A DNA stretch of 64,000 nucleotides from Flaccisagitta enflata (lineage: Eukaryota; Chaetognatha; Sagittoidea; Aphragmophora). The DNA is taken from assembly GCA_965153355.1 (NCBI GenBank), contig OZ231128.1, positions 36,146,001 to 36,210,000 of the forward strand, read 5' to 3'. A model generated the notes under the pieces. It had not been told where the DNA came from, did not search any database, and saw only the letters and a program-made list of their open reading frames with translations. The translations under genes were made by a program, and so were the position numbers. Of this stretch, positions 1 through 23,352 are shown piece after piece; the first letter of the stretch is position 1, and every line of letters begins with the position of its first letter.

Positions 1-2371
1 CTTCCAGAAATTGCAGATGCGGTGCCTGGCACAACGAGCTGTTGGAGGGTGCCACGCTTCCGGCGACGGTCACATTAGCTGCACGAGGTCTGGATGACTC
101 TACTGGTTAAGTTTTGTGACGATATCTGCCTTTGTCGCGGAGAAATTTGTTGTTTCCTCTGAAAGGACAAAGTTACATTGGTTATAATTTGGGTGCCCAA
201 AGACAACATTTAATTACAGTAAAGTTAATACGCACAATGTTTAGTTTAATTACAGTTAAGTTAATAACGGTATAATTGATAATTAATAACTAAGTTGGTT
301 ACAGGTGGTGACCGAGTTTGACGACGATTGGATGCGTTTAAGACGGCTTAAGGGCTTGTTGTCCGAATTGCATCATTTTTGCATCACCTTGGAGGTTCTG
401 GGGTAGCATCCACGAGGTGCTGCGGGCGCATGGTCGACTCGAAATTGATGTGGTCGTGTAGGGGATCTCGAGAAAGAGTGGCTTGTCACTTTTCACGATG
501 CTGCGTGGTCCTGGAGACTTGCTGGGGCTTCTGGAAGTTGCGGATGTGGTGCCTGGCACGACAAGCTGTTGGAGGGTGCCACGCTTCCGGCGACAGTCAC
601 ATTAGCTGCACGAGGTCTGGATGACTCTACTGGTTAAGTTTTGTGACGATATCTGCCTTTGTCGCGGAGAAATTTGTTGTTTCCTCTGAAAGGACAAAGT
701 TACATTGGTTATAATTTGGGTGCCCAAAGACGACGTTTAATTACAGTAAAGTTAATACGCACAATGTTTAGTTTAATTACAGTTAAGTTAATAACGGTAT
801 AATTGATAATTAATAACTAAGTTGGTTACAGGTGGTGACCGAGTTTGACAACGATTGGATGCGTTTAAGACGGCTTAAGGGCTTGTTGTCCAAATTGCAT
901 CATTTTTGCATCACCTTGGAGGTTCTGGGGTAGCATCCACAAGGTGCTGCGGGCGCGTGGTCGACTCGAAATTGATGTGGTCGTGTAGGGGACCTCAAGA
1001 AAGAGTGGCTTGTCACTTTTCACGATGCTGCGTGGTCCTGGAGACTTGCTGGGGCTTCTGGAAGTTGCGGATGTGGTGCCTGGCACGACAAGCTGTTGGA
1101 GGGTGCCACGCTTCCGGCGACGGTCACATTAGCTGCACGAGGTCCGGATGACTCTACTGGTTAAGTTTCGTGACGATATCTGCCTTTGTCGCGGAGAAAT
1201 TCGTTGTTTCCTCTGAAAGGACAAAGTTACATTGGTTATAATTTGGGTGCCCAAAGACGATGTTTAATCACAGTTAAGTTAATACGCACAATGTTTAGTT
1301 TAATTACAGTTAAGTTAATAACGGTATAATTGATAATAACTAAGTTGGTTACAGGTGGTGACCGAGTTTGACAACGATTGGATGCGTTTAAGACGGCTTA
1401 AGGGCTTATTGTCAAAATTGCATCATTTTTGCATCACCTTGGAGGTTCTGGGGTAGCATCCACAAGGTGCTGCGGGCGCGTGGTCGACTCGAAATTGATG
1501 TGGTCGTGTAGGGGACCTCAAGAAAGAGTGGCTTGTCACTTTTCACGATGCTGCGTGGTCCTGGAGACTTGCTGGGGCTTCTGGAAGTTGCGGATGTGGT
1601 GCCTGGCACGACGAGCTGTTGGAGGGTGCCACGCTTCCGGCGACGGTCACATTAGCTGCACGAGGTCCGGATGACTCTACTGGTTAAGTTTCGTGACGAT
1701 ATCTGCCTTTGTCGCGGAGAAATTCGTTGTTTCCTCTGAAAGGACAAAGTTACATTGGTTATAATTTGGGTGCCCAAAGACGACGTTTAATCACAGTTAA
1801 AATAATACGCACAATGTTTAGTTTAATTACAGTTAAGTTAATAACGGTATAATTGATAATTAATAACTAAGTTGGTTACAGGTGGTGACCGAGTTTGACG
1901 ACGATTGGATGCGTTTAAGACGGCTTAAGGGCTTGTTGTCCAAATTGCATCATTTTTGCATCACCTTGGAGGTTCTGGGGTAGCATCCACGAGGTGCTGC
2001 GGGCGCGTGGTCGACTCGAAATTGATGTGGTCGTGTAGGGGACCTCGAGAAAGAGTGGCTTGTCACTTTTCACGAGGCTGCGTGGTCCTGGAGATCTGCT
2101 GGGGCTTCCGGAAGTTGCGGATGTGGTGCCTGGCACAACAAGCTGTTGGACGGTGCCAAGCTTCCGGCGACGGTCACATTAGCTGCACGAGGTCCGCATG
2201 ACTCTACTGGTTAAGTTTCGTGACGATATCTGCCTTTGTCGCGGAGAAATTCGTTGTTTCCTCTGAAAGGACAAAGTTACATTGGTTATGATTTGGGTGC
2301 CCAAAGACGACGTTTAATTACAGTTAAGTTAATACGCACAACGTTAAGTTTAATTACAGTTAAGTTATGAT
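1..2371. repeat. Satellite tandem array, 527-bp unit, about 4.5 copies
   Basis: The same block recurs at intervals of 527, 523 and 527 bases (for example the GCATCACCTTGGAGG string near 388, 915, 1438 and 1965). Copies differ by scattered substitutions and small indels. The array begins before the window and decays at about 2371, after the run of AGTTAAGTTAAT motifs. Short open frames of 73 and 81 codons recur on both strands in each unit; they follow from the repeat and are not supported as genes. Confidence 0.95.
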
Positions 2372-2649
2372 CAATAAACAAACATTTGCCGTAAATTTCT
2401 TTCCTATAATTACACCACACTCACACAAACTCTAAAGTATCTTGCGGAAACTTTGTGGCGTCTTGGTCGCTTTGCTTGAAAAACCGCCCGTTGTCCCATC
2501 ACTAATGAGGAAACACTGCGGTTGTTTTAACCAAATTTTCTGATGTAAAGAAAAAAAGGGATAGCAAATTTATGACTCGCTGGTGTAAACACCAAAATCT
2601 ACTCATGCCTAAAGTAATGAAAGAACAAAGCCCGCTACGATATATTTAC

Positions 2650-2868
2650 CTGATGTTCTTTGATATAACGTCCAATGAGTCTCGGTTCCCCGTCCACTTG
2701 AACGTAAAGTAAGGTTTCGTAGTGGGGCGGCTTTCCTTGCCGCCAATGCAGCGCAAAGTTGTTAAATTAAAACAACTATTCGCCCCAAGGATCAATGAAG
2801 CCAAAGGCCGCAATGTCGTAGTCGTTGATAAAAGGTGGGAAATTCATTTTATAAAACACAATTAATCC
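2650..2868 (-). pseudogene. Exon-like minus-strand block interrupted by two in-frame stops
   Basis: Read on the minus strand, a polypyrimidine tract and AG end at 2869, and a CAG/gtaaat donor follows 2650. One frame reads through a short segment containing NDYDIAAFGFIDPWGE, then meets TAG and TAA close together, then resumes in the same frame with a segment containing PPHYETLLYVQVDGEPRLIG up to the donor. The coding character on both sides, with intact splice borders, suggests a decayed exon. It could instead be a terminal exon read in another frame: joined to the upstream gene in phase 1 it would add six residues and then TAA. The family is not recognised. Confidence 0.35.
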
Positions 2869-3099
2869 CTGTAAAAAAAACAATGCGTATTAGTTCATAG
2901 CTACACCTGTGATTGACTTCACGCATGCATAGAACGCGGAAATTTATATGGATAAAAGGATCCACTGCGCTGGCCAATTGAGGCAAAACATATATTAGAA
3001 AAATATATTGCATAAATTGTTGCCCAATCGGGCAGCGTTACGAACAGGCGCGCGAGAAAAGAAAAAAAATTGTTATGCAAAAGTTGAGAAATTTTTCTC

Positions 3100-3585
3100 T
3101 GACCGGAGAGCAGCAGAGTCCCGCCGACTCAGAGCAAGGACAAAAGGGCAACAGTGCTGCCACCTATATTGAGGCTGCCATGACAGTTTAGTCATGTGAC
3201 AAGGCAGAGGATGCTTAGGGACAGAGGAACAGTGGAAGCAGCAGAGAAGCAGCAGAGCAGCAGAGTTTCTCCGGCTTAGAGCAAGGAGGCTGCCATGACA
3301 GTTACGTCATTGGACCAGGCAGAGGATGCCACCTATATTGAACTTAGGGAATCTAGAAAGGTGAGCATCTTGGCAGCCGAGCAGTAGAGTCCCTCTGGCT
3401 TAGAGCAAGGAGGCTGCCATGACAGTTAGGTCATGTGACCAGGCAGCGGATGCTTAGGGACAGAGGAACAGTGGAAGCAGCAGGAAGAAGCAGCAGAGCA
3501 GCAGAGTCCTGCCGGCTTGAAGCAAGGACAAAAGGGCAACAGTGAACTAAGGGAATCCAGAAGAGTGAGCATCCTGGCAGCCAAA
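3100..3585. repeat. Imperfect tandem repeat, about 116-124 bp
   Basis: The segment AGGCTGCCATGACAGTTA with GTCAT and GACCAGGCAG recurs near 3172, 3287 and 3411. Between the copies are CAGCAGAG-rich spacers and GGACAGAGGAACAGTGGAAG. There is no open frame of note. Confidence 0.7.
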
Positions 3586-3599
3586 ACAAAAGAACAAAA

Positions 3600-4464
3600 A
3601 ACTTAGGCGTTTTGAGATGTTTTGTCAGATTGGCAAAATTTTATGTTTTAGATTAGACTCTGAATATAATTAAAAAAACTTTAACTTTTTATTCAACTTT
3701 TTTTCCAATTTTTATTTTTGTTTGAAACGTCTAAATCCAGAATATTTTTTTTTTTTTTTTGGTAAGCAAAATTATGTGAAATTTTTAAAGTATTATTATA
3801 TGGATTATAATACTCCCGGACTTTAACTTTTTTTATCGAATTTTTTTAGGCCCTTATTTGGCGATAATTTGTCGATTTTCAGTGTTTTTTTTTTTCCATT
3901 TTTGGACCGAAATTTTAGAGTCCAATTAGATCGATTATACAGTTTCTCGACTTGCCGGCGCGGGAATTACAATCAATATAACTTTAAGGCTTTTTCTTTG
4001 CAGCCATTTTTTTTAACTGCAGCACTCTATATGTAAATGTATGGATTTTTCCTGATAGTGGAGACCATGATCAATCCTCAAATAAGTGTTTCAGTAAAAT
4101 TTTTTGGAGCGTCATTGTATAACTGGTGTAATAACAGTTAATCGTTCCTAGCTAGCACACCGCTGAAGCACTAATGCTCATCTTTTGAACAATGATAGCG
4201 ACCTCCCCAAGGACCATTTTGATAAAAAAAAGAAAGAGTCGACCCAACTATATAATCTATATAATAAACCAAAAATTTGAAAAATATAACTTTGGAACCA
4301 AAAATTATAATATCAAGAAATATAATTTTCATTTTTTTATGAGTGCATAGAAACATGAAAATCCCACCCGACTTTAACTAAAGTTCACGTTGGAATCATA
4401 TTCCATCGCGGACAAAAATTGGTTCCATCAAAAATCCACAAAATAGTTAAGCCATTTACTGCTA
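3600..4464. other. AT-rich unique-looking stretch, no feature seen
   Basis: Long T and A runs; no coding frame, splice-bounded exon or clear repeat was found on either strand. Confidence 0.5.
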
Positions 4465-5185
4465 CACCGACTTTAAATCGAATTGACTTATGTTAAACCC
4501 TTATAAATCCTAAACTACTTGGCAAAAAGTCTTCAAATTTTCAGAGAATGTTGGTAACATACTGCGGTTTTGTTATACAAAACTTCAAATTGGAGTATTA
4601 GATAGTTAAGGATTGGCAAAACATCAAATAAAATTCACTTTTGAAGCAGCGACAATTCTTCCATATTTCCTTCCGCAAAGAAGCTTTCTTTATTTGCACG
4701 CTATTTCTAAGGCAGACAATATATCATAGATTTCAGTTCTGTTAAAAATTCTTAGAAAATTTGGATATTTCAAGAGGTTACAATTGATTTGAAAAAAAAA
4801 TTCTGCTGGCATGCTTCAAATTCTGGAAAATTGATCAAAATCTTTATAAATGTAAAAAAATGGTCAAAAATTTTGAAAAAAATTAAAAGATATGTTTTTT
4901 TCCATTTAAAACCAGTCTCAGGGTTCCAGCTCAATGTATTTTGAAATGGTAAATTTATACTAACAACTTCTTTCAAAAAAATCTATGAAATAAGTGATTT
5001 TGCCCTTAAAAATTCACTTTTTTCAATGATTTGCTGATCCTCACCTTTCTATAACCAAAAATTGAAGTTTTGCTTAACAAAACCGCAGTATATTACCAAC
5101 ATTCTCTGAAAATTTGAAGAATTTTTTCCAAGTAGTTTAGGATTTTTAAAGGTTTAACATAAGTCAATTCGATTTAAAGACGGTG
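4465..5185. mobile_element. Foldback MITE, TA-flanked, CACCGACTTTAAATCG ends
   Basis: The left end TA-CACCGACTTTAAATCG is mirrored at the right end by CGATTTAAAGACGGTG-TA. The inverted arms extend inward for more than 100 bases; for example the left arm around 4500-4590 and the right arm around 5075-5160 share ACATTCTCTGAAAATTTGAAG in opposite sense. TA duplications and the absence of an ORF fit a non-autonomous Tc1/mariner-type element. Confidence 0.75.
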
Positions 5186-5259
5186 TAAGTCAAGGAATTC
5201 CCAGGCATAAAGACATATCAATTGATGCATAGGGAAACAACGTGACTCTTAGTACTAAC

Positions 5260-17008
<11,749 letters not shown>

Positions 17009-17067
17009 GTTTTTCCTTTTTCTGTTTCGTGTCCGGAGTTCTGACAAGTTTTTTATCTTCTTTTTGT

Positions 17068-17281
17068 TTTTAGTGGCGGACACGCAAATCTATAAGAGAC
17101 TTTGTCCGTCTGTCGGTCCGTCCGTCGGTCCGTCGGTCCATGGACACGAGTCGAAAAGTGCGAAATTGAGCGTTTTAGATGGTTATTGACTTATTGTGTA
17201 TGTGTGGCGGGCATGGGGTATGGATGGGGGTTGGATGCCCCTGCCCACCCGTCCGCAACGATATCGTGACCCCGCGTCACT
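17068..17281 (+). mobile_element. Variant GTCGCG-family element, GTGACCCCGCGTCACT end
   Basis: Starts TAGTGGCGGACACGC, then GTCCGTCGGTCC repeats. Ends CCCACCCGTCCGCAACGATA, then TCGTGACCCCGCGTCACT. The same variant end appears reversed at 27919 and degenerate at 37299-37515. Confidence 0.65.
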
Positions 17282-17750
17282 TGTTTCTTCTATGGACAAT
17301 GCTGCATTGATTCTTGTGTTCTTCACTTTGTGAAAGCATATGTCTGTGTCGTTGTTCACTTTTTGCGTTCATAACACAAGCAATTCACATGCTAGGACTG
17401 ATTTCTTTTGTCGTTGGCCGTTGTGTTGTCTCTTGTTCTTCTTCATTTCGCTTCATAGTTTTGTAATCCAGAACGCCGCACTCCATCGATAGTTAAGAGG
17501 GAGTGAAGATTCAATATCCATATTCAAAATGCTCTACAAATTTACATGAATATAGAAATGCTCGCCCCTTTATTTTCAGGAAATCACCTCAAGTAGAATG
17601 ATATCATAATTACATAATAGCATAACTACATAACTAGATAATTACATGATTACATTATTCATATGATTAGGCTTTCATTTCCTGGGATGATTACTGTGTA
17701 TCAAATGCACTGACTTTTTTGAGGGGAATAAAAATTGACATTAGAATTAA

Positions 17751-17930
17751 TTTTTAGTCGCGTGCTATGCGACTCTACACTGCTTTGTTGGTCCATCGGT
17801 CTGTCCATCGGTCACACTACTTTTTTTTGTTTTTTTGGCCTCACTGCTCCTGCTCAAATGACCTGGTAACCTCAATTGAGGCCCCTGCCCACCCGCAAGC
17901 GACTGGCGTAGCCCTGTATCCGGCCTAATT
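17751..17930 (+). mobile_element. GTCGCG-palindrome element
   Basis: TTTTTAGTCGCGTGCTATGC to GTATCCGGCCTAATT, with the internal CTGCTCCTGCTCAAATG and CCCCTGCCCACCCGC blocks seen in longer copies. Confidence 0.75.
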
Positions 17931-17949
17931 AAAATCTTACAACATAAGT

Positions 17950-18475
17950 AATAGTCGCAAAAGCGTTAGATGGTCAGCGGTACCCGTTGCCCCTATGTGA
18001 GAGTGTGGGTGTAAGGTGGTTAGAGGGGCAGCGGCCCCGAAGGGGCCGATGACCTATGCTGTTTTTATTTGAGCCTCAAGGCTGGGATTAGGGCCTTGAG
18101 GCTGGCATTGGGGCCTTGAGGCTGGGATTTGAGCCTCAAGGCTGGGATTTGAGCCTCGAGACTAGAAAAGGCTGGGATTTGAGCCTCGAGACTAGAATTA
18201 GGGCCTTCAGACTAGGATTTGAGCCTCAAGGCTGGGATTTGAGCCTCAAGGCTGGGATTTAAGCCTCCAGGCTGGGATTTGAGCCTTCAGGCTGGGATTT
18301 GAGCCTCCAGGCTGGGATTTGAGCCTCCAGGTTGGGATTTGAGCCTCTAGGCTGGGATTTGAGCCTCGAAGCTAGGATTTGGGCCTTGAGGGGGGGTACG
18401 CTGAAGAAGGAGGAGAAAATTCCCCTGTGTGAAAGCATAGGTCATCGGCCCCTTCGGGGCCGCTGCCCAAAAAGT
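17950..18475. mobile_element. GGGCAGCGGCCCC-family element with a 20-bp internal array
   Basis: From the GTCGCAAAAGCGTTAGATGG end through GGGGCAGCGGCCCCGAAGGG to the reverse GGCCCCTTCGGGGCCGCTGC. Between these is a tandem array (about 18070-18380) of 20-bp units such as GGGATTTGAGCCTCAAGGCT. The same family occurs at 25246, 26393, 39807, 44410 and 52856. Confidence 0.7.
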
Positions 18476-18552
18476 GCAACAGCATCTGTGGACATGAGTG
18501 TTATTGCACGCGTCTAATTAATAACTTTAGGCAACCACTGTACTGTACTGTA

Positions 18553-18954
18553 CAGAGGAAGGTGAAATATAAGATGTGAACCCCCCAAAAACTGTAGCAC
18601 CCCCCCCTTACAGCTCAAACTATAGCAATTAATAATAAATCTAATGTTGCCAATTAAAGCTTATGACTATACAAGTGGCGCCACCAGAGCGATTTTGAAA
18701 TTTCCATTCCAGTCTCAAACTATAATGAAAAAACCTTGATTTTATAAACTTTTAATAATACTTAATTTTAATACTTTATTAAGCTATATCTTGACTTAAA
18801 AAACAAAAATGAAAAATCGCTCTGGTGACGCCACTTATATTGAAATAAACATTTTTCCTCTACCTTTAGAATATTTATAATCTAATCGGTTAAAGCTGTA
18901 AGGGGGGTGCTACAATTTTCAGGGGGTTCACACCTTATATTAACCTTCTCTCTG
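18553..18954. mobile_element. MITE, 402 bp, TA-CAGAGGAAGGTG ends
   Basis: Left TA-CAGAGGAAGGTGAAATATAA; right TTATATTAACCTTCTCTCTG-TA. The arms also share CTGTAGCACCCCCC against GGGGGGTGCTACA, and an inner pair GGCGCCACCAGAGCGATTTT against AAAATCGCTCTGGTGACGCC with one mismatch. No ORF. Confidence 0.85.
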
Positions 18955-19242
18955 TATTCAATTTGATGATTGTTGATGCCCATTTTCAGTACAGCCACGT
19001 AACTTAGAAATAAAGTAAATATACTGTACACGCTTTTCATTTTATAAGAACATGGATTTTTAATGTCAGCCTCAGCGTTCTTATTTTCAACCCCTTGTTG
19101 AGGCTCAAGCGTTCTTAACATGTTCTTATTTTTTAATTAGATAATATCTTTAAGTATATATCTATATCGATATAAATGTTTGTTTTTTAAGCAATTGTAA
19201 AAAAATCTTGAAAGAGTATGGGTCCGCGACTGGGGTCAATCA

Positions 19243-19850
19243 GCGTTGTCAAACGGCGTTGTCAAACGGCGTTGTCAAACGGCGTTGTCAAACGGCGTTG
19301 TCAAACGGCGTTGTCAAACGGCGTTGTCAAACGGCGTTGTCAAACGGCGTTGTCAAACGGCGTTGTCAAACGGCGTTGTCAAACGGCGTTGTCAAACGGC
19401 GTTGTCAAACGGCGTTGTCAAACGGCGTTGTAAAACGGCGTTGTAAAACGGCGTTGTCAAACGGCGTTGTCAAACGGCGTTGTAAAACGGCGTTGTCAAA
19501 CGGCGTTGTCAAACGGCGTTGTCAAACGGCGTTGTCAAACGGCGTTGTCAAACGGCGTTGTCTAACGGCGCTGTCAAACGGCGTTGTCTAACGGCGTTGT
19601 CTAACGGCGTTGTCAAACGGCGTTTGACAACGGCGTTGTCAAACGGTGTTGTCAAACGGCGATGTCAAATGGCGTTGTCAAACGGCGTTGTCAAACGACA
19701 TTGTCAAACGACATTGTCAATGACATTGTCAAATGACATTGACAAATGTCATTGTCAAACGGCATTGTCAAATGTCATTGTCAAACGGCATTGTCAAACG
19801 GCATTGTCAAACGGCATTGTCAAACGGCATTGTCAAACGGCATTGGCATT
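19243..19850. repeat. 13-bp tandem array (GTTGTCAAACGGC)n
   Basis: About 46 units. The left two thirds are nearly perfect; the right third diverges to GACATTGTCAAAC and GGCATTGTCAAAC variants. Because 13 is not a multiple of three, all three plus frames stay open and repeat every 39 bases, which explains the long spurious frames here. Confidence 0.97.
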
Positions 19851-19869
19851 GGCATAAGTTTTGCACATT

Positions 19870-20920
19870 TATCACTTTAAGGGTGGTAAGCTGGCTGGCT
19901 GGTAGGCCAGTTAGGATGCTAAAATCTTTATAAATCAAATTCATATGTTGAGTCCCTCCATTTAGGGACTACATACCCAGTTTTAACCAAATCGATTGAA
20001 AAATGCCAAAGTTTTGCACGATTTTTACTTTAGGCCGGTAGGCTAGTTGGGTGGTAGGGTGGTAGGCTGGTTTGGCTGGTTAGCATGCTAAAATCTTTAC
20101 AATTCAAATACATATGTTGAGTCCTTCCATTTAGAGACTTCATACCAAGTTTCAACCAAATCGGTTGAAAAATGCCGAAGTTATGCACATTTTTCACTTT
20201 TAGGCTGGTAGGCTAGTTGGGTGGTAGGCTGGTTTGGCCGGTGAGCATGCTAAAATCTATACAATTCAAATACATATGTTGAGTTCTTCCATTTAGAGAC
20301 TACATACCAAGTTTCAACCAAATCGGTTGAAAAATGCCGAAGTTATGCACGTTTTTAACTTTTAGGCTGGTAGGCTAGTTGGGTGGTAGGCTGGTTTGGC
20401 CGGTTAGCATGCTAAAACCTTTACAATTCAAATACATATGTTGAGTTCTTTCATTTAGAGACTACATACCGAGTTTCAACCAAATTGGTTGAAAAATGAC
20501 GAAGTTGTGCACGTTTTTCGCTTTTAGGCTGGTAGGCTGGTTGGGTGGTAGGCCGGTTGGGCCGGTTAACATGCTGAAATCTGTACAGATCAAATACATA
20601 TGTTGAGTCCTTCCATTTAGAGACTACATACCCAGTTTCAACCAAATCGGTTGAAAAATGCCGAAGTTATGCACGTTTTTCACTTTTAGGCTGGTAGGCT
20701 GGTTGGGCCGGTTGGGTGGGTCGGATCATAACATATGCATAGGATGTAAAGCGGCTTACCCTAGTACAACTTCCCTCCAAATATGAAGCAAATCGGTCAA
20801 GGCGTTCAAAAGTTAGCCCATTTTTAAAAGTGTGGACAACGACGACGACAACAACGACGACGACACCCACCCGCCTTGAATTATAGTCCGCGTCGGAATG
20901 GTATTCCGTCGCGGACAAAA
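19870..20920. repeat. Tandem repeat, about 162-bp unit, six copies
   Basis: Units contain CATATGTTGAGTCCTTCCAT, TTTCAACCAAATCGGTTGAA, ATGCCGAAGTTATGCAC and runs of GGCTGGTAGGCTGG. Successive copies lie about 162 bases apart. The array ends with TCCGCGTCGGAATGGTATTC, the same TCCGCG/CGCGGA palindrome seen near 4405. Confidence 0.9.
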
Positions 20921-21153
20921 AAACATTTTCATTTAATAAAAAGAAATATAAGACTGATATTTAATAAATAATGAACTATATTTTACAAAGCATTATCAAA
21001 AATATCCATCATTCAAAGTTTTTCATCTAATTTTACTACTTTTTTTGAAAACTTTTATTCTTATTTTAAAATCTGAGGCTCAGCATGTTCTTAAGATGTT
21101 CTTATTTTTTGGCTAAATCTGAGGCTAATGTTCTTATAAACAGTGTTCTTAAC

Positions 21154-21793
21154 GGGTGGTCAAAAAAAAAGTGGTTTTTTTGTTTACTTATATCTTTTAT
21201 AAAAAAATGTTTATGAAAAAAATTCTTTTTTTGCTAAAAAGATATGGTGCAGGATAATTTTTTTTATTATTGTAATTTCTGTATATCTTTTTTATATTTG
21301 GAGCTATTTATAATTTATTCAATTTAATTTTGGACCGCTTTGATTTTTTGAAAAAAATTTTTGTATAAAAACTAAAAATTTTTTTATAGATTCACTATTT
21401 ATAGTTAAAGATTACTCAAAACCTTGAAAAAAATCTAAGAAAAATTTTTAAAAATACATGCATACAACAAAACAAAAGATACTTCTTAAAAACATTCTTT
21501 TGTTTTCTATTCAAATCTCTTTAACCAAAGCTTGAATACTTACAATTGATTGTGTTTATATCAGACATGACCTAGTTAAGGTATGTGTTTTTTCAAATTA
21601 GCTGATATTTATGTTATTACTGATCTATGCAAACATTTTACTTTTTTATACTTATATGATTATTTGGTTGAAAAAATCATAAAAGTTTATTTTCTTTATA
21701 CACTATACTTCATTTTTCAAATATCAACTTATAAAAAAAATTCAAAACCCATTGGAGAAAATTCTAGCTTGGTCACTTTTTTTTTGACCACCC
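21154..21793. mobile_element. Foldback MITE with GGGTGGTCAAAAAAAAAGTG arms
   Basis: The left arm GGGTGGTCAAAAAAAAAGTG is mirrored at 21774-21793 by CACTTTTTTTTTGACCACCC. The interior is strongly AT-rich with no gene. Confidence 0.75.
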
Positions 21794-22304
21794 CACCTTG
21801 ATCTGGGGGCTGAGAAAAACCCGAGATGAATCTCAATAGCTTAAATTACATGAAAAGCATACTTCTAGTTGCCCCAGTGGGATGAAACCCGGTATAAAAA
21901 GAAAAGCGTGTATTGACATGATAGAGCCCCGCTTTATCAGTTGCATTTACTTATCGCAAAAAAAAAAAAATAGATATAGAAGCTTCGCTCCCTCAACTCC
22001 CGCTTGACGTGCCCTTTAGGTTTGTTGGTAGCGTAGGTCATTTTTAGGACTTACACAAATCGTAAAATAAACAAATTATGAAGAAAAACATCGAAGTTGA
22101 AGTGGTCCTGCACGCAATTAATAACGAATCTTTCCGTTATTTTTCAATCATGCAGTCGGAGTCAGTTCACTATCGAATGAAAGTACACCTGACCTAAACC
22201 GGAACTTTGTCTGGACGATTGCATCGGTTCTCAATTTGAAAATATTAGATACCTGTAAATCAGTGTAAGGACCGAACAGTGTCGATTTATAAACCGCAAC
22301 TACC

Positions 22305-22340
22305 ATGAGCAAAAATAACAACAACAAGAACAACAACAAG

Positions 22341-22426
<86 letters not shown>

Positions 22427-22441
22427 CTTCAAGCCCAGCGC

Positions 22442-22519
<78 letters not shown>
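22305..22519. repeat. (AAC)n trinucleotide array, broken in the middle
   Basis: Two AAC runs separated by TTCAAGCCCAGCG. Long Asn, Thr, Leu and Val frames across it are artefacts. Confidence 0.97.
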
Positions 22520-22520
<1 letters not shown>

Positions 22521-22736
22521 TTGACAAATTCAACCGCAACATCAACAAAACTACGAAAAATACTAAAAAACCAAAACAGTGCGCGACAGCGACCCTCTGC
22601 TCCTTTGTTTTCATACGAAAATGATAAGAATCGAAAACCTGTAGGTCGCATTACCAGCTTACTGCTCCGTGGAAATCGTTTGCATTCCTTAAAACAAAAA
22701 CGCAGTGACGTGACATTGACATTTCATTCTTCGGCT

Positions 22737-23252
22737 TACGTGTACGAGACGACCGGACTATTTTTTAGCGTTTTTAACGAGTTTTTTTTTCACAAATTTC
22801 AAATCTGAAACAAGAGAACAATTCGCTTTCACAACCCTTACCAAACCCCTACACCCACCCCTACCCCTACCCCTAAACCAACCCCTACCCCTAACCCTAA
22901 ACCCACCCCTAACCCTAAACCCACCCCTAAACCCACCCCTACCCCTAAACCCACCCCTACCCCTAAACCTACCCCTAACCCTAAACCTACCCCTAACCCT
23001 AAACCTACCCCTAGCCCCACCCCTAACCCTAAACCCACCCCTACCCCTAAACCCACCCCTACCCCTAAACCCACCCTTAACCGTAAATCAACAAGAAATC
23101 AAAGAATCATCGATAAATCAACATAAATCAACAAGAAATCAATAACTCCACGTAAGAAGTAGAAGCGAGAGTGAGAAATAGTCGAGAGGCCGAGACTCGG
23201 CTGAAAACGAAAACAAAAGACATCGCTCTAGTCCGGTCGTCTCCTACACGTA
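22737..23252. mobile_element. Inverted-repeat element enclosing telomere-like DNA
   Basis: The first 24 bases (TACGTGTACGAGACGACC and on) are mirrored with a single mismatch by the last 24 (ending GGTCGTCTCCTACACGTA). The interior is mostly a C-rich telomere-like tract plus short ATAAATCAACA repeats. There is no ORF and no related copy in this window. Confidence 0.65.
22833..23082. repeat. Degenerate telomere-like tract (CCCTAA/CCCCTA)
   Basis: Mixed CCCTAA, ACCCCTA and AAACCC units on the plus strand, the complement of TTAGGG-like repeats. Both flanks are ordinary sequence, so this is interstitial rather than a chromosome end. Confidence 0.85.
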
Positions 23253-23352
23253 GACCCATTGTTCATATAAAAAAAATTCGACCGTAAATACTGGGTCCCC
23301 GGGGCTCGACTTAATGACGAAGTGTCGAATTTGTTTGTATGTCAGTGAGTGA

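Larger units (their letters stand above)
19029..21910. mobile_element. Composite CACTTTTT-family element carrying two tandem arrays and a nested MITE
   Basis: Left end TA-CACGCTTTTCATTTTATAAG; right end ATAAAAAGAAAAGCGTG-TA. Between them lie a 13-bp array, a 162-bp tandem repeat and a foldback MITE at about 21154-21793. TGTTCTTATAAA internal repeats near 21060-21140 match the family. At 2.9 kb it is far larger than other copies, through array growth and nesting. Confidence 0.55.

Noticed and set aside
338-2201. Repeated 73- and 81-codon frames on both strands
   Set aside because: They recur with each satellite unit, overlap antisense and lack splice or start context.
19208-19933. Cys/Arg-rich repeat proteins in three frames, and a possible CRISPR-like array
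   Set aside because: A contiguous 13-bp tandem repeat with no spacers; open frames follow from its period.
22148-22808. Poly-Asn, poly-Thr, poly-Val and poly-Leu frames
   Set aside because: Products of (AAC)n. A short minus-strand segment 22148-22250 beyond the array could be a terminal exon, but I could not support its joins.
22833-23082. Chromosome end
   Set aside because: The telomere-like repeats are degenerate and flanked by ordinary sequence on both sides.
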